Assembly: GCA_016281915.1 (NCBI GenBank)
Contig: JAEEJO010000023.1
Coordinates: 1-34,757, forward strand
DNA: 34,757 nucleotides
Direction of reading: 5' to 3'
DNA from: Clostridiales bacterium
Lineage (GTDB): Bacteria > Bacillota > Clostridia > Oscillospirales > UBA644
Position numbers and translations under genes: made by a program. Below are positions 1 to 6,390 of the stretch, piece by piece; position 1 is the first letter of the stretch; each line of letters begins with the position of its first letter. A model generated the notes under the pieces. It was not told the origin of the DNA. It saw only the letters and a program-made list of their open reading frames with translations, and searched no databases.

Positions 1-2
1 AC

Positions 3-65
3 AGTCACCTCGATGCCGTAACGAAAGCGGACACCGGCGCCGCGATGAGTAAAGCGTTGGGGTAA
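3..65 (+). pseudogene. C-terminal tail of a probable tyrosine recombinase/integrase (cut by window edge)
   Basis: The frame is open from the window edge to a TAA at 63-65 and encodes 20 residues beginning S-H-L-D-A-V-T-K-A-D-T-G. This resembles the end of phage/transposon tyrosine integrases, where a (Y)SHL segment carrying the catalytic Tyr is followed by a short tail. The catalytic Tyr would lie just outside the window. A hairpin terminator follows directly. The gene may be complete upstream. The call rests on a very short segment and on the mobile-element fragments to its right. Confidence 0.4.
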
Positions 66-79
66 ACCGCAAATAAAAC

Positions 80-112
80 AAGACCGCTTCGATCAATAAT
101 CGAGGCGGTCTT
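80..112 (+). terminator. Rho-independent terminator after the integrase tail
   Basis: A 14-bp stem (80-93 with 99-112, containing AGACCGCTTCGAT and its near-perfect complement with one G-T pair) closes a 5-nt loop. A-rich sequence precedes it and TTATGTTATTT follows, so it could stop transcription in either direction. Confidence 0.8.
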
Positions 113-130
113 ATGTTATTTGAGTTAAAT

Positions 131-172
131 TGCATCACTATTGTAATTTAGTTGATTTTTTGCATCCCTATA
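131..172. repeat. Short direct repeat TGCATC(A/C)CTAT, two copies
   Basis: TGCATCACTAT begins at 131 and TGCATCCCTAT at 161, 30 bp apart in AT-rich DNA between the integrase-tail terminator and the truncated ATPase. The position next to an integrase end and at the edge of a gene truncation would suit an attachment or recombinase-arm site, but no core site can be defined from this window alone. Confidence 0.3.
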
Positions 173-178
173 CATTAG

Positions 179-817
179 AGTACGCTGCAAAGGGTCCGCT
201 CGCCCAAAAGCGGCAGCTCAGGCGGGATCTACGCAAACGACTATGAGGATATTTCCGCGCTGAAGGAGATCGCCGCTTCACGGAACGTTTCGATCCTGCT
301 CGTTCACCATCTGAGGAAGCAGAAGGACAGCGACGTCTTCAATCAGGTCTCCGGCTCGTCGGGGATCACCGGTGCTGTGGACACCTCCTACGTTCTGCAG
401 AAGGAAAGCCGGGAGTCGAAAACGGCGACGCTCATCGCCACCGGGCGCGATATCGAGATGCAGAAGATCACGCTGAAGTTTGAAAACCTACGCTGGGTGT
501 TTGTGGAACGAAAGGACGGCGAACAGATTGTCCGGGAGCAGGCGCCGCTTTTTCTCATTCAGCTGGTAGACTTCATGCGCGACCGCACGGAATGGACCGG
601 CACGGCGACAGAGCTGCTCGAAAATCTGAACGATCCGATCACACCGGAGACCATGGTGAAGAATCAGATCGTGAAGTATTACTGCGATATTCTGGAGCCT
701 GCCGGGATCGTCTTTGAGAGCAAGAAAATGAAGACCGCGCGCCTGCTGACGTTCCGAAAAGGTGACGGGGTGACGGAAGGAGACGGTGAAAATGATCGTT
801 CATTTGTTTTTTTATAA
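179..817 (+). pseudogene. C-terminal fragment of an AAA_25/RepA-type ATPase from a mobile element
   Basis: The frame runs from just after a TAG at 176-178 and encodes STLQRVR, a tract with YANDYEDISALKEIA, then SILLVHHLRKQ, SGSSGITGAVDTSYVLQK and GRDIEMQKITL. This succession is typical of the second half of RepA/DnaB-like ATPases (AAA_25) found in integrative elements: Walker B end, sensor-like VHH(T/L)RK and the SG(T/S)xG motif. The Walker A half is missing, and the recognisable part starts exactly at the stop codon, so the gene is truncated at its 5' side. The last dozen residues look unrelated, implying a second junction near 790-800 where the opposite-strand hydrolase fragment begins. A GTG at 377 could start a 146-aa product, but it lies inside the conserved domain and is unlikely to be a genuine start. 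Confidence 0.7.
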
Positions 818-1490
818 TCATCTCCGCAGTTTGTCTCTGCTGTTCTTCAGACGTTATAGACGGTTCTCCGTCTCCCGCCTGCTCTCCGTAATTGCCGAAC
901 TGTGCGTGGTTTCCACCATCAATCACGCACTTAACAGCTTTTTCCGGCAAATAAACGTCGCCGTCGGACATCTTTTCTCTGTTTATGATCACGTCGGCGG
1001 AACCGCAGATCGAGATCGCCGTCAGCCAATCGTCCAGAGGTTTTGTCGGATATGCGGCAAGCAAGATCAAGCCTTTCAACTGTTCTCCGTGCTCCGCCGC
1101 ATAGTTGGCAGCCATGGCTCCACCGAGGGAATGACCTCCGATATACCAGGCGTTATAATCGTATCGCGAAATAAGGTTGTTTGCTTTGTTAACACCGAAA
1201 ATTGCGAGACGAAAAGGCATCCTGACAAGGAGAACGTCCATTCCCTCCCGGGCAATAAGACGCATCAGAGGTGCGTATGCCGTCTCTTTGACCTTGGCGC
1301 CCTGATAGAATATCAGTGCGTCGCTCTCGAAGGACCGTCAAACAACCAGCCGTAATCAGTCTGCGTGACCGCCACCACATCGTTGGATTTGAGCGCAGAA
1401 AGCGCGGCGGAGTCGGCGTGATAATACTGCTCCGTATAGATAAAAAACGCGCCGGTCAGCAAAACAAGCGCAGATAACGGAACGATGAGG
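800..1490 (-). pseudogene. Frameshifted alpha/beta hydrolase (membrane-anchored type)
   Basis: Two minus-strand frames join into one alpha/beta hydrolase. The upstream frame gives a hydrophobic anchor ([20 protein letters not shown]) and ends ...DYGWLFDGPS before a stop near 1313. The downstream frame continues ALIFYQGAKVKETAYAPL, then MPFRLAIFG, the nucleophile elbow GGHSLGGAMA, LKGLILLAAYPTK and a C-terminal GGNHAQFGNYG carrying the catalytic His. One missing base near 1328-1332 would restore DGPSESDALIFYQGAKV. The natural start lies beyond 1490, where serine recombinase sequence takes over, and the natural stop is lost near 800 against the AAA ATPase fragment. The family acts on ester or amide substrates; the substrate is unknown. 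It is either a real pseudogene or carries a sequencing error at the frameshift. Confidence 0.7.
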
Positions 1491-1780
1491 CGCAGATCAG
1501 CGCACTTCAGTATCAGATGGAGTGGTACGACTCGCAAGCCGAGCTGCACAAAAACTGGAAGGTAATCGGAGAATATATTGACGAGGGTATAACCGGAACG
1601 CAGGCCAAGAAAAGACCTGCGTTTCTTAATATGATCGAGGATGCCAAGCAGAAGAAGTTTGACCTTATAGTAACACGCGAGGTCTGCAGGTTCGCCCGAA
1701 ACACTGTGGATACGCTGGTGACTACAAGAGAACTAAGGAGCATAGGCATCGAGGTGTATTTTGTCGAGGACAACATCTGG
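1481..1780 (+). pseudogene. Internal N-domain fragment of a large serine recombinase
   Basis: The frame reads [19 protein letters not shown], then [56 protein letters not shown]. This is the resolvase/invertase N-terminal domain of the large serine recombinases carried by Clostridial elements. The fragment begins just after the position of the catalytic serine (RVST motif), which is missing. It ends after VEDNIWTM, before the rest of the catalytic domain, the recombinase domain and the zinc ribbon. An ATG at 1517 would allow a 108-aa product running to 1843, but its last ~20 residues are unrelated and overlap the next promoter. No activity is expected. Confidence 0.75.
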
Positions 1781-1839
1781 ACGATGAATCACTTCCGATG
1801 GATAATCTTTAAAAAAACCGGTATTTTTCGCGTTACCTC

Positions 1840-1868
1840 TTGACATTATGTCGGTATACCGATATAAT
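1840..1868 (+). promoter_or_regulatory. Consensus promoter with embedded palindromic operator for the XRE gene
   Basis: TTGACA (1840-1845) and TATAAT (1863-1868) are separated by exactly 17 bp. The spacer contains a perfect 12-bp palindrome TCGGTATACCGA (1851-1862), extending with one mismatched pair to 20 bp (1847-1866). An operator between -35 and -10 just upstream of an XRE-family gene is the classic autoregulation layout. Confidence 0.85.
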
Positions 1869-1890
1869 AGTATATAAGGAGGCAGGCACA

Positions 1891-2310
1891 ATGATCATTG
1901 AAGATTTACTTGAGAAGCGCAATATAACAAAATATCGTCTCGCTGTTCAGGCGGGGATCCCTCATGCTACCCTAACTGACATCTGCAGTGGGAAAACCAG
2001 ACTGGAGAAGTGTTCGGCTGAAACGGTATATAAACTTGCAAAGGCACTTGGGGTGTCAATGGAACTCCTGACGGAAGGCGGCATCCTTCAGTCGGAACGC
2101 GAACGGGCTTTTGAATACGGCCTTCCCGACTATCTGCAGCATGATCTCGACGCCTATAAGGAAGGCCTGGCTTCCCACAGCAATCTTCTTGACTGCTTGT
2201 GGGGCGAGCTCTACGGAAGTATTAATATGGCCGAGATTAGCGATGGTGTAATAACCGCAGAACATGCAAACTATCTGCGTAAGAAATATTTGTACGGAGT
2301 GAAAACATGA
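1891..2310 (+). CDS. XRE-family HTH regulator, antitoxin-like
   Basis: The 139-aa product starts MIIEDLLEKRNITKYRLA. I chose the ATG at 1891 because AAGGAGG (1876-1882) sits 8 bp upstream and a strong promoter precedes it; the frame is open further up, but that would read through the promoter. Residues ~1-60 form a Cro/CI helix-turn-helix (YRLAVQAGIPHATLTDICSGKT, then CSAETVYKLAKALGVSMELL). Residues ~65-139 form a second small domain (EYGLPDYLQHDLDAYKEGL ... ITAEHANYLRKKYLYG). Its stop overlaps the next ATG (ATGA), as in two-gene modules where the XRE protein is the repressor/antitoxin for a HipA-like kinase. Only the first codons of that partner remain. It probably represses its own promoter through the spacer palindrome. 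Confidence 0.8.
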   Translation: MIIEDLLEKRNITKYRLAVQAGIPHATLTDICSGKTRLEKCSAETVYKLAKALGVSMELLTEGGILQSERERAFEYGLPDYLQHDLDAYKEGLASHSNLLDCLWGELYGSINMAEISDGVITAEHANYLRKKYLYGVKT

Positions 2311-2417
2311 TAGATTTTACAAATTGCAGGGTGATACCAGGCCGAGCGTACAATGGGGCAAACGGCAGTAAAATTGCCATCGAATGCATCTCAGTGCAAT
2401 GGTGTACTCTACGGTAA
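2307..2417 (+). pseudogene. 5' remnant of a HipA-like kinase/toxin gene
   Basis: An ATG overlapping the XRE stop opens a 36-codon frame reading MIDFTNCRVIPGRAYNGANG then SKIAIE before diverging. The opening (MIDF.. C ...AYNGANGxKIAIEY) matches, from memory, the N-terminus of HipA-like proteins that follow XRE genes in Clostridia; these normally run to several hundred residues. Homology ends near 2385 and the frame stops at 2415-2417. Downstream, another frame encodes CNGVLYGNSWAASEYGGIDQ and then VTFLYYFS before a TGA at 2479-2481; I do not recognise it and it may be the tail of a different gene. The kinase cannot be functional. Confidence 0.6.
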
Positions 2418-2499
2418 TTCATGGGCAGCATCAGAGTATGGTGGGATTGATCAGGTAACATTTTTGTATTATTTCAGTTGATCTGGGAGAAGAGAAACT

Positions 2500-3108
2500 A
2501 TGAAGAAACAGATAATAATGCTCATAGTGGTGTTGTTCGTTATTTTAGTGACAGCCGGATGCAACGATAAACCGAACGGTCGTGATGCTGATAATCCGAC
2601 AAACACACATACCGGAACAGACACGCAGACCAGTTCCGATGAGCCCTCCACAGAAGAAAGCGGTAGTAACCCGGAAGAGACCAAGGCTGATGACTCTGAT
2701 ACTGAGCCCGGTTATTCTTTTCCCGAGGTAGAACAGTCGGATAAACTGACTGTCGATGATCCTGAGATACAGCTATTCTTAAGCAGATTAGAGCTCTTCA
2801 ATCGCGTTTGCAGCTGCAGTCCCGGTATTAAAGTCGACCGTAATCAAACCGACTTAACGGGACAATACCTTAAGATCACCGAATCGGAAATAGACAAATG
2901 GGAAAAATGGTCTGAACTCATTGATTCGGTATTCTGTGACAACTTAAAAGAATCAGCTGCAAGACTCTGTTCCAACATTCATAGAATCGATGATGACATG
3001 TATATAGAAGATCCGATCTATGATGAATTTGTTCCGTTTTTTTCATATGAACTGGTGACGGATAAAACAGGAAACACCGTTGTCCGATCGCTGCCATTAT
3101 CGCAGTAG
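2500..3108 (+). CDS. Putative lipoprotein, 3'-truncated
   Basis: The frame encodes 202 aa. The N-terminus is a lipoprotein signal: MKKQ, a hydrophobic stretch IIMLIVVLFVILV, then lipobox TAGC with Cys21 as the lipidated residue. A low-complexity Thr/Ser/Glu/Asp-rich linker spans ~22-75, as in many Gram-positive surface lipoproteins. Residues ~80-195 are a mixed acidic domain containing ESEIDKWEKWSELIDSVF that I do not recognise. From about 3083 the DNA is the antisense of a P-type ATPase, so the last residues (RSLPLSQ) are read from foreign sequence and the protein is probably missing its end. GGAGAAGAG about 7 bp upstream may serve as ribosome binding site. Substrate or role unknown. Confidence 0.6.
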   Translation: MKKQIIMLIVVLFVILVTAGCNDKPNGRDADNPTNTHTGTDTQTSSDEPSTEESGSNPEETKADDSDTEPGYSFPEVEQSDKLTVDDPEIQLFLSRLELFNRVCSCSPGIKVDRNQTDLTGQYLKITESEIDKWEKWSELIDSVFCDNLKESAARLCSNIHRIDDDMYIEDPIYDEFVPFFSYELVTDKTGNTVVRSLPLSQ

Positions 3109-3943
3109 GTGTGGCAAGGACGAGGGCGCAGGGGCAAAATACGACCATTACCGTGACAGCTCTGACGATATCCTTTGTAACGATATACGCAATGACGGCA
3201 ATCAGCAAAGCAACGGGAACAAGCCAGCTTGCCCACTTATCTGCAATGCGCTGTGTGGGAGCCTGATTCTTTTCCGCATCTTCCACCATACGTATCAGCT
3301 TCTGGAGAGAACTGTCTTCTCCCACCTTGGTAGCTTCAATGTCAATAGAGCCGAAACGGTTGATCGTGCCGCTGAATACGGTATCCCCGACTGCTTTATC
3401 GATAGGCAGGCTTTCCCCGGTCATAACAGACTGATCGATGGATGTTTCACCTGCAATAATAACACCGTCAACGGGAATGGCTTCTCCGGGCAGGATTCGA
3501 AGGACATCACTCTTCTTGATTTCGGATACGGGAACTACGGTTTCGACTCTGTCCCTTACGATTCTTCCGGTATCGGGAGCAAGAGATATCAGATTCTTCA
3601 GCCCCTTCTTCGCCCGGTTCGTAGTCATATCCTCAAGCAGTGCGCCTATCTCCATGATAAATGCGACTTCACCTGCTGCGAAGAGATCTCCGATGCAAAG
3701 GGCAGCTATCATAGCCATCGTGATCAGAAGAGCGGAAGAAATCTTGCTGATGCCCTTGTTATAGATGATTCTCCACACTGCAAGATAAAAAAGAGGAATG
3801 CCGCATATTACAACACATACCCATGCCAGGTTTTCTCCCCACGGCTGACCGATTCTCGGAAGAATGAATGACGCAAGCAGGAATACTCCACCGATGAGTG
3901 TCATCGGCCATCCAGCAAGAAAGTCATTGATTTTCTTGATCAT
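3083..3943 (-). pseudogene. N-terminal half of a heavy-metal P1B-type ATPase
   Basis: P1B ATPases pump Zn2+, Cd2+, Co2+ or Cu+ across the membrane. The 287 conserved residues include four early membrane segments, the actuator domain with LPGEAIPVDG and VMTGESLP (TGES at 175-178), DKAVGDTVFSGT and the metal-site motif CPCALVLATPT (CPC at 270-272). Homology stops at AAIG (3083), just before the phosphorylation motif DKTGT, the P- and N-domains and the last helices, so the pump is dead. The start at 3943 (MIKKINDFLAGWP) has AGGAGA 7 bp upstream; the frame could extend to 3973 without a better site. There is no N-terminal metal-binding domain, fitting short Zn/Cd/Co-type pumps, but the metal is not certain. 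A TetR gene lies divergently. Confidence 0.85.
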
Positions 3944-3956
3944 AAAACATCTCCTG

Positions 3957-3985
3957 TTGACAAATACTTCCATGAAGTGTATAAT
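3957..3985 (+). promoter_or_regulatory. Consensus promoter for the TetR gene
   Basis: TTGACA (3957-3962), 17 bp, TATAAT (3980-3985). It lies in the divergent gap between the P-type ATPase remnant and the TetR gene, just left of the first copy of a repeated element that could be the operator. Confidence 0.75.
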
Positions 3986-3990
3986 CTATA

Positions 3991-4079
3991 CATTACCGAA
4001 CGGAATGTACATTTATGATTATACTGTTTTCTAACTCAAAAAACAAGAAGCAGTTATGCGTAAATGTCCATTACCGAAC
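3991..4079. promoter_or_regulatory. Candidate operator: repeated CATTACCGAAC
   Basis: An 11-bp direct repeat CATTACCGAAC occurs at 3991-4001 and 4069-4079. The first copy continues as CCGAACGGAAT and approximates an inverted repeat (ATT.CCG-AA-CGGAAT). It starts 5 bp after the -10 box, and the second copy ends 31 bp before the TetR start codon. The placement suits binding by the adjacent TetR protein; binding is inferred. Confidence 0.45.
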
Positions 4080-4110
4080 AAGAACTTGTGATTTGTTCAG
4101 GAGGATCAGT

Positions 4111-4659
4111 ATGGACAGGCGCCAACAGAAAACAAGACACGCCGTGTTTGATGCTTTTGCCCATTTGCTGGAAAGGAAGAGCTATACCAACATTACGGTG
4201 CAGGATATTATCGACGAGGCAAACATAGGGCGCAGCACATTTTACTCTCATTTTGAAACGAAAGACGAACTGCTGAAGGCTCTTTGTTCCGAGATATTCA
4301 ATCATGTGTTTGCGCAAGAGGTCTTCAAGGAAAAAACACATGATTTTTCTAAAACCGGCAATAATAATATAAAAGCTGAAATCACGCACATACTATACCA
4401 TCTTCAGGAAAGCAGCCGGTATATAAAGCGTATCCTCTCCTGCGAAAGCGGCGAAATGTTCATGCGTTACTTCAAAGAACGTCTGACACAGGTGTTTGAG
4501 GGAGAATTGGAAAAGCAGAAATCGGACATTCCAACAGAATATATGCTGAACCACATGGTCTGCGATTTTGCCGAAACCGTTCGTTGGTGGATGAATAACG
4601 AACGTTACTCACCTGAAGACATCAGTGAGTTCTTTTTTAGTACCACACCGTTTAAATGA
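4111..4659 (+). CDS. TetR/AcrR family transcriptional regulator
   Basis: The 182-aa product has the TetR N-terminal helix-turn-helix: RRQQKTRHAVFDAFAHLLE, then YTNITVQDIIDEANIGRSTF and YSHFETKDELLKAL (residues ~5-60). The rest is a helical ligand/dimer domain of normal length containing WWMNNERYSPEDISEFFFS. The ATG at 4111 has AGGAGG at 4099-4104 with 6-bp spacing; the earlier in-frame ATG at 4015 lacks a ribosome binding site and would add residues unlike the family. Divergent placement next to the metal-pump remnant suggests it once controlled that pump, probably as a repressor released by a small ligand. It has outlived its target, so it may now be an orphan or act elsewhere. Confidence 0.85.
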   Translation: MDRRQQKTRHAVFDAFAHLLERKSYTNITVQDIIDEANIGRSTFYSHFETKDELLKALCSEIFNHVFAQEVFKEKTHDFSKTGNNNIKAEITHILYHLQESSRYIKRILSCESGEMFMRYFKERLTQVFEGELEKQKSDIPTEYMLNHMVCDFAETVRWWMNNERYSPEDISEFFFSTTPFK

Positions 4660-4725
4660 CGACCTTTTTTCGATTTTTAGATGTACGCACCGCAGGGGCT
4701 TCCTTCGGTGAATACATAGAAACAC

Positions 4726-4748
4726 CCTGCAAGTTTACGGCTTGCAGG
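4726..4748. terminator. Hairpin between convergent genes
   Basis: CCTGCAAG (4726-4733), a 7-nt loop, and CTTGCAGG (4741-4748) form a perfect 8-bp stem between the TetR gene and the minus-strand 214-aa gene. There is no long T tract on the plus side; on the minus strand GTGTTTCTATG follows. It is probably a weak or bidirectional terminator. Confidence 0.5.
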
Positions 4749-4787
4749 ATGTTGTTGACTCATTTGAAATGAAATTGCAAACTATAA

Positions 4788-5432
4788 TCAGGGAATGGCT
4801 CGAATTCCTTGAGCTCTTATTAGTTTCCAAATCTTACTTCTCTCCTTGTTATAACGGAGGGAGTAATCTTTGTCTTTATTCCTATACCATTTAAACTGAT
4901 TGTTTTCAAAAGTACATGTAACATACTTGTATTGAATAAAGCCGTTCGAAAAAGATCTGAACATGTTACCTTTTTTGTCGCGATTAATCATTATAGTTTT
5001 ATGCTCTGACGTGTCTTCAACAATAATCCAGTCGAGACCTGGAGACCACAAAGAATCTAAAGATGACAGGCCGACTGTGTTGTTTTTTATTGCTTCAACA
5101 AATTCCTGCTCTGTATAAATGATTTCCGGAACAAAATAACGTATGGACGACATGAATTCGCTTCCTGATTCTCGCCGCATAAGTTCACTGACCTTGTAGA
5201 TCAACCCTGATTTTACTTGAATGAATACTGAATGATTTCTCAAATTATTAGGATTTTCAGATATTCTAAAGAACCCACGTGCATTGTCTTCCAGAATGTC
5301 AATTTCACCATTTTCCAACGGCTTAACATTAGCACGCGGAAGGTCATATAACCATATGACATCATATCCTAATCCAGAGTAGAATATGAGATGTTTTGAT
5401 CCGTCATTGTTAAAAATTAAAGCCTTATTCAT
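4788..5432 (-). CDS. Unknown 214-aa protein, third gene of the DUF6442-XRE cassette
   Basis: I do not recognise a family. The product begins MNKALIFNNDGSKHLIFYSG. It is a soluble alpha/beta protein rich in aromatic residues, with no signal peptide, membrane segment or obvious catalytic motif. Notable tracts are GYDVIWLYDLPRANV, ENARGFFRISE-like turns, a tryptophan-rich SLWSPGLDWIIVEDTS, and a basic C-terminus (RYNKERSKIWKLIRAQGIR). The start at 5432 overlaps the end of the XRE gene by 8 bp, with GGAG about 10 bp upstream; MMQM start variants (5438, 5441) are possible. The tight overlap implies translational coupling, so its amount is probably tied to the regulator. It could be an effector, an anti-repressor or a sensor; nothing in the sequence decides this. 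Confidence 0.6.
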   Translation of the reverse strand: MNKALIFNNDGSKHLIFYSGLGYDVIWLYDLPRANVKPLENGEIDILEDNARGFFRISENPNNLRNHSVFIQVKSGLIYKVSELMRRESGSEFMSSIRYFVPEIIYTEQEFVEAIKNNTVGLSSLDSLWSPGLDWIIVEDTSEHKTIMINRDKKGNMFRSFSNGFIQYKYVTCTFENNQFKWYRNKDKDYSLRYNKERSKIWKLIRAQGIRAIP

Positions 5433-5655
5433 TTGCATCATTCTCCAAATCAAGATAAAAGAGATCTTCAAATTTGCAATCCAAAGCAGTGCACAACAGC
5501 GCAGCGAGATAGGCGGTCGGACAGAATTGTGATGTTTCAATAGAACTAATAGTGTTTTTGGATGATCCAACAAGGCTAGCCAGTTGTGTCTGTGTCAGCC
5601 CCTTTTTTTGACGAAATTCTTTCAAACGGTTTTTTAATTTCAAATGAGAGTTCAT
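5425..5655 (-). CDS. Small XRE-family transcriptional regulator
   Basis: The 76-aa product is almost only a Cro/CI helix-turn-helix: LKNRLKEFRQKKGLTQTQLA, then SLVGSSKNTISSIETSQFCP and AALLCTALDCKFEDLFYL. The start at 5655 overlaps the upstream DUF6442 stop (ATGA). Small DNA-binding proteins of this type commonly follow a DUF6442 membrane protein in Clostridia and repress their own operon. The promoter ahead of the operon carries spaced TTCCAA elements that are good candidate binding sites. The residues before MNSHLKLK in the open frame are shadow translation of the DUF6442 gene. Confidence 0.85.
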   Translation of the reverse strand: MNSHLKLKNRLKEFRQKKGLTQTQLASLVGSSKNTISSIETSQFCPTAYLAALLCTALDCKFEDLFYLDLENDANE

Positions 5656-5984
5656 GAAATCACCTGCCCAATAAATCCAAGTGAAAAAAATAAAGCAATC
5701 AGAATCTGTATTACACCCACTATAATTCTCCAAATTGATTTGATCCGAATCCCTTCGTAAAGCATTTGTACGCCAGCCGCAGTCATAAATACCGCAACTA
5801 GAGCAATATTCCATGTCTTCTTTACAAAATATTCTACAAGAAAGAGTATTATTCCAACTATTAGCGCGGCTAATAAGCCAACAAGGTTGCTTTTAATGCC
5901 TACTCTGTTCTCAAATTCTTTACCTTTTGATTTTTCCTTCTTGGCTACCTTTAGTATTTCGTTTTTATCCATTCTTTCGTTCAT
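5652..5984 (-). CDS. DUF6442 family membrane protein
   Basis: This 110-aa protein has a charged N-terminus (MDKNEILKVAKKEKSKGKEF, then ENRVG) followed by three to four membrane segments (NLVGLLAALIVGIILFLVEYF, NIALVAVFMTAAGVQMLYEG, IVGVIQILIALFFSLGFIG). That layout matches DUF6442 proteins, which usually precede a small XRE regulator. The function is not established; regulation of the partner by membrane sequestration is one idea. The start at 5984 has GAGG about 7 bp upstream; Met5 is an alternative. It is the first gene of a three-gene minus-strand operon. Confidence 0.75.
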   Translation of the reverse strand: MNERMDKNEILKVAKKEKSKGKEFENRVGIKSNLVGLLAALIVGIILFLVEYFVKKTWNIALVAVFMTAAGVQMLYEGIRIKSIWRIIVGVIQILIALFFSLGFIGQVIS

Positions 5985-5995
5985 AACACACCTCG

Positions 5996-6068
5996 TTCCA
6001 AGTTTTATATGACTATTATATCATTCCAAGTTTTCTTTGTCAATACCAATTTCCAAATTTTATTGGAA
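5996..6068 (-). promoter_or_regulatory. Consensus promoter and TTCCAA operator array of the DUF6442-XRE operon
   Basis: On the minus strand TTGACA (6038-6043) and TATAAT (6015-6020) are 17 bp apart. TTCCAA elements on the plus strand occur at 5996 (just past the start site), 6024 (inside the spacer) and 6051 (just upstream of -35), spaced 28 and 27 bp. The last pairs with TTGGAA at 6063-6068 as a 6-6-6 inverted repeat. Elements bracketing and invading the promoter fit autorepression by the XRE protein. Confidence 0.75.
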
Positions 6069-6089
6069 ATTTGCATAGAAGTAACATTT

Positions 6090-6292
6090 ATGCCATTATT
6101 AACTAAAACTCAAATCGAATCCGCAAATCAGACTGATTTCGCGGAGTTTCTTCCCTCCCGCGGAGTTCAGTTGAAAAAACAGTCGAACCAGTATCTGTGA
6201 GAGGACAAAATATTTGGAAATATGGATCGAAATGGTGTTCGCCCCATGAGCAGACAGCATGCTGCCGCGATTTCGGTTATATGAAAATACAG
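6090..6292 (+). pseudogene. Decayed N-terminus of a toprim/DUF3991-type primase-like protein
   Basis: An ATG at 6090 opens MPLLTKTQIESANQTDFAEF, then LPSRGVQLKKQSNQYL before TGA at 6198-6200. In mobile-element toprim/DUF3991 proteins the equivalent segment (TxxQIxxANxxDLxxFLxxxGExLKRSG) is followed by W-x-D and a KWYxHxEQxGG tract. Here TGG seems to have become TGA, and after a frameshift the next frame reads NIWKYGSKWCSPHEQTACC, then RDFGYMKI, a corrupted version of that tract. It stops near 6292. This is a non-functional relic, and one more sign that the left 6 kb derives from integrative elements. The family call is by motif resemblance only. Confidence 0.45.
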
Positions 6293-6335
6293 TAACTTCT
6301 TTATTCTCTCTCCCATTAATCCGTCTCCAATGTTA

Positions 6336-6364
6336 TTGACATATGTCAGAAAATGTGGTATAAT
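6336..6364 (+). promoter_or_regulatory. Promoter with 12-bp palindrome over the -35 box (DUF134-NifX gene)
   Basis: TTGACA (6336-6341), 17 bp, TATAAT (6359-6364). TGACATATGTCA (6337-6348) is a perfect palindrome covering most of the -35 element, so a bound dimer would exclude RNA polymerase. The DUF134 helix-turn-helix protein encoded next is the obvious candidate ligand. Confidence 0.8.
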
Positions 6365-6390
6365 AGATCTGCAAGAGGAGTTGACGTATT

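Noticed and set aside
3049..3085. TDKTGN in the lipoprotein, resembling the P-type ATPase DKTGT phosphorylation motif
   Set aside because: It lies on the opposite strand and in another gene from the ATPase fragment, and the rest of the motif (LT) is absent; chance similarity.
3080..3871. Plus-strand 263-aa frame
   Set aside because: It is the antisense of the P-type ATPase fragment, shows no coherent domain, and has no ribosome binding site.
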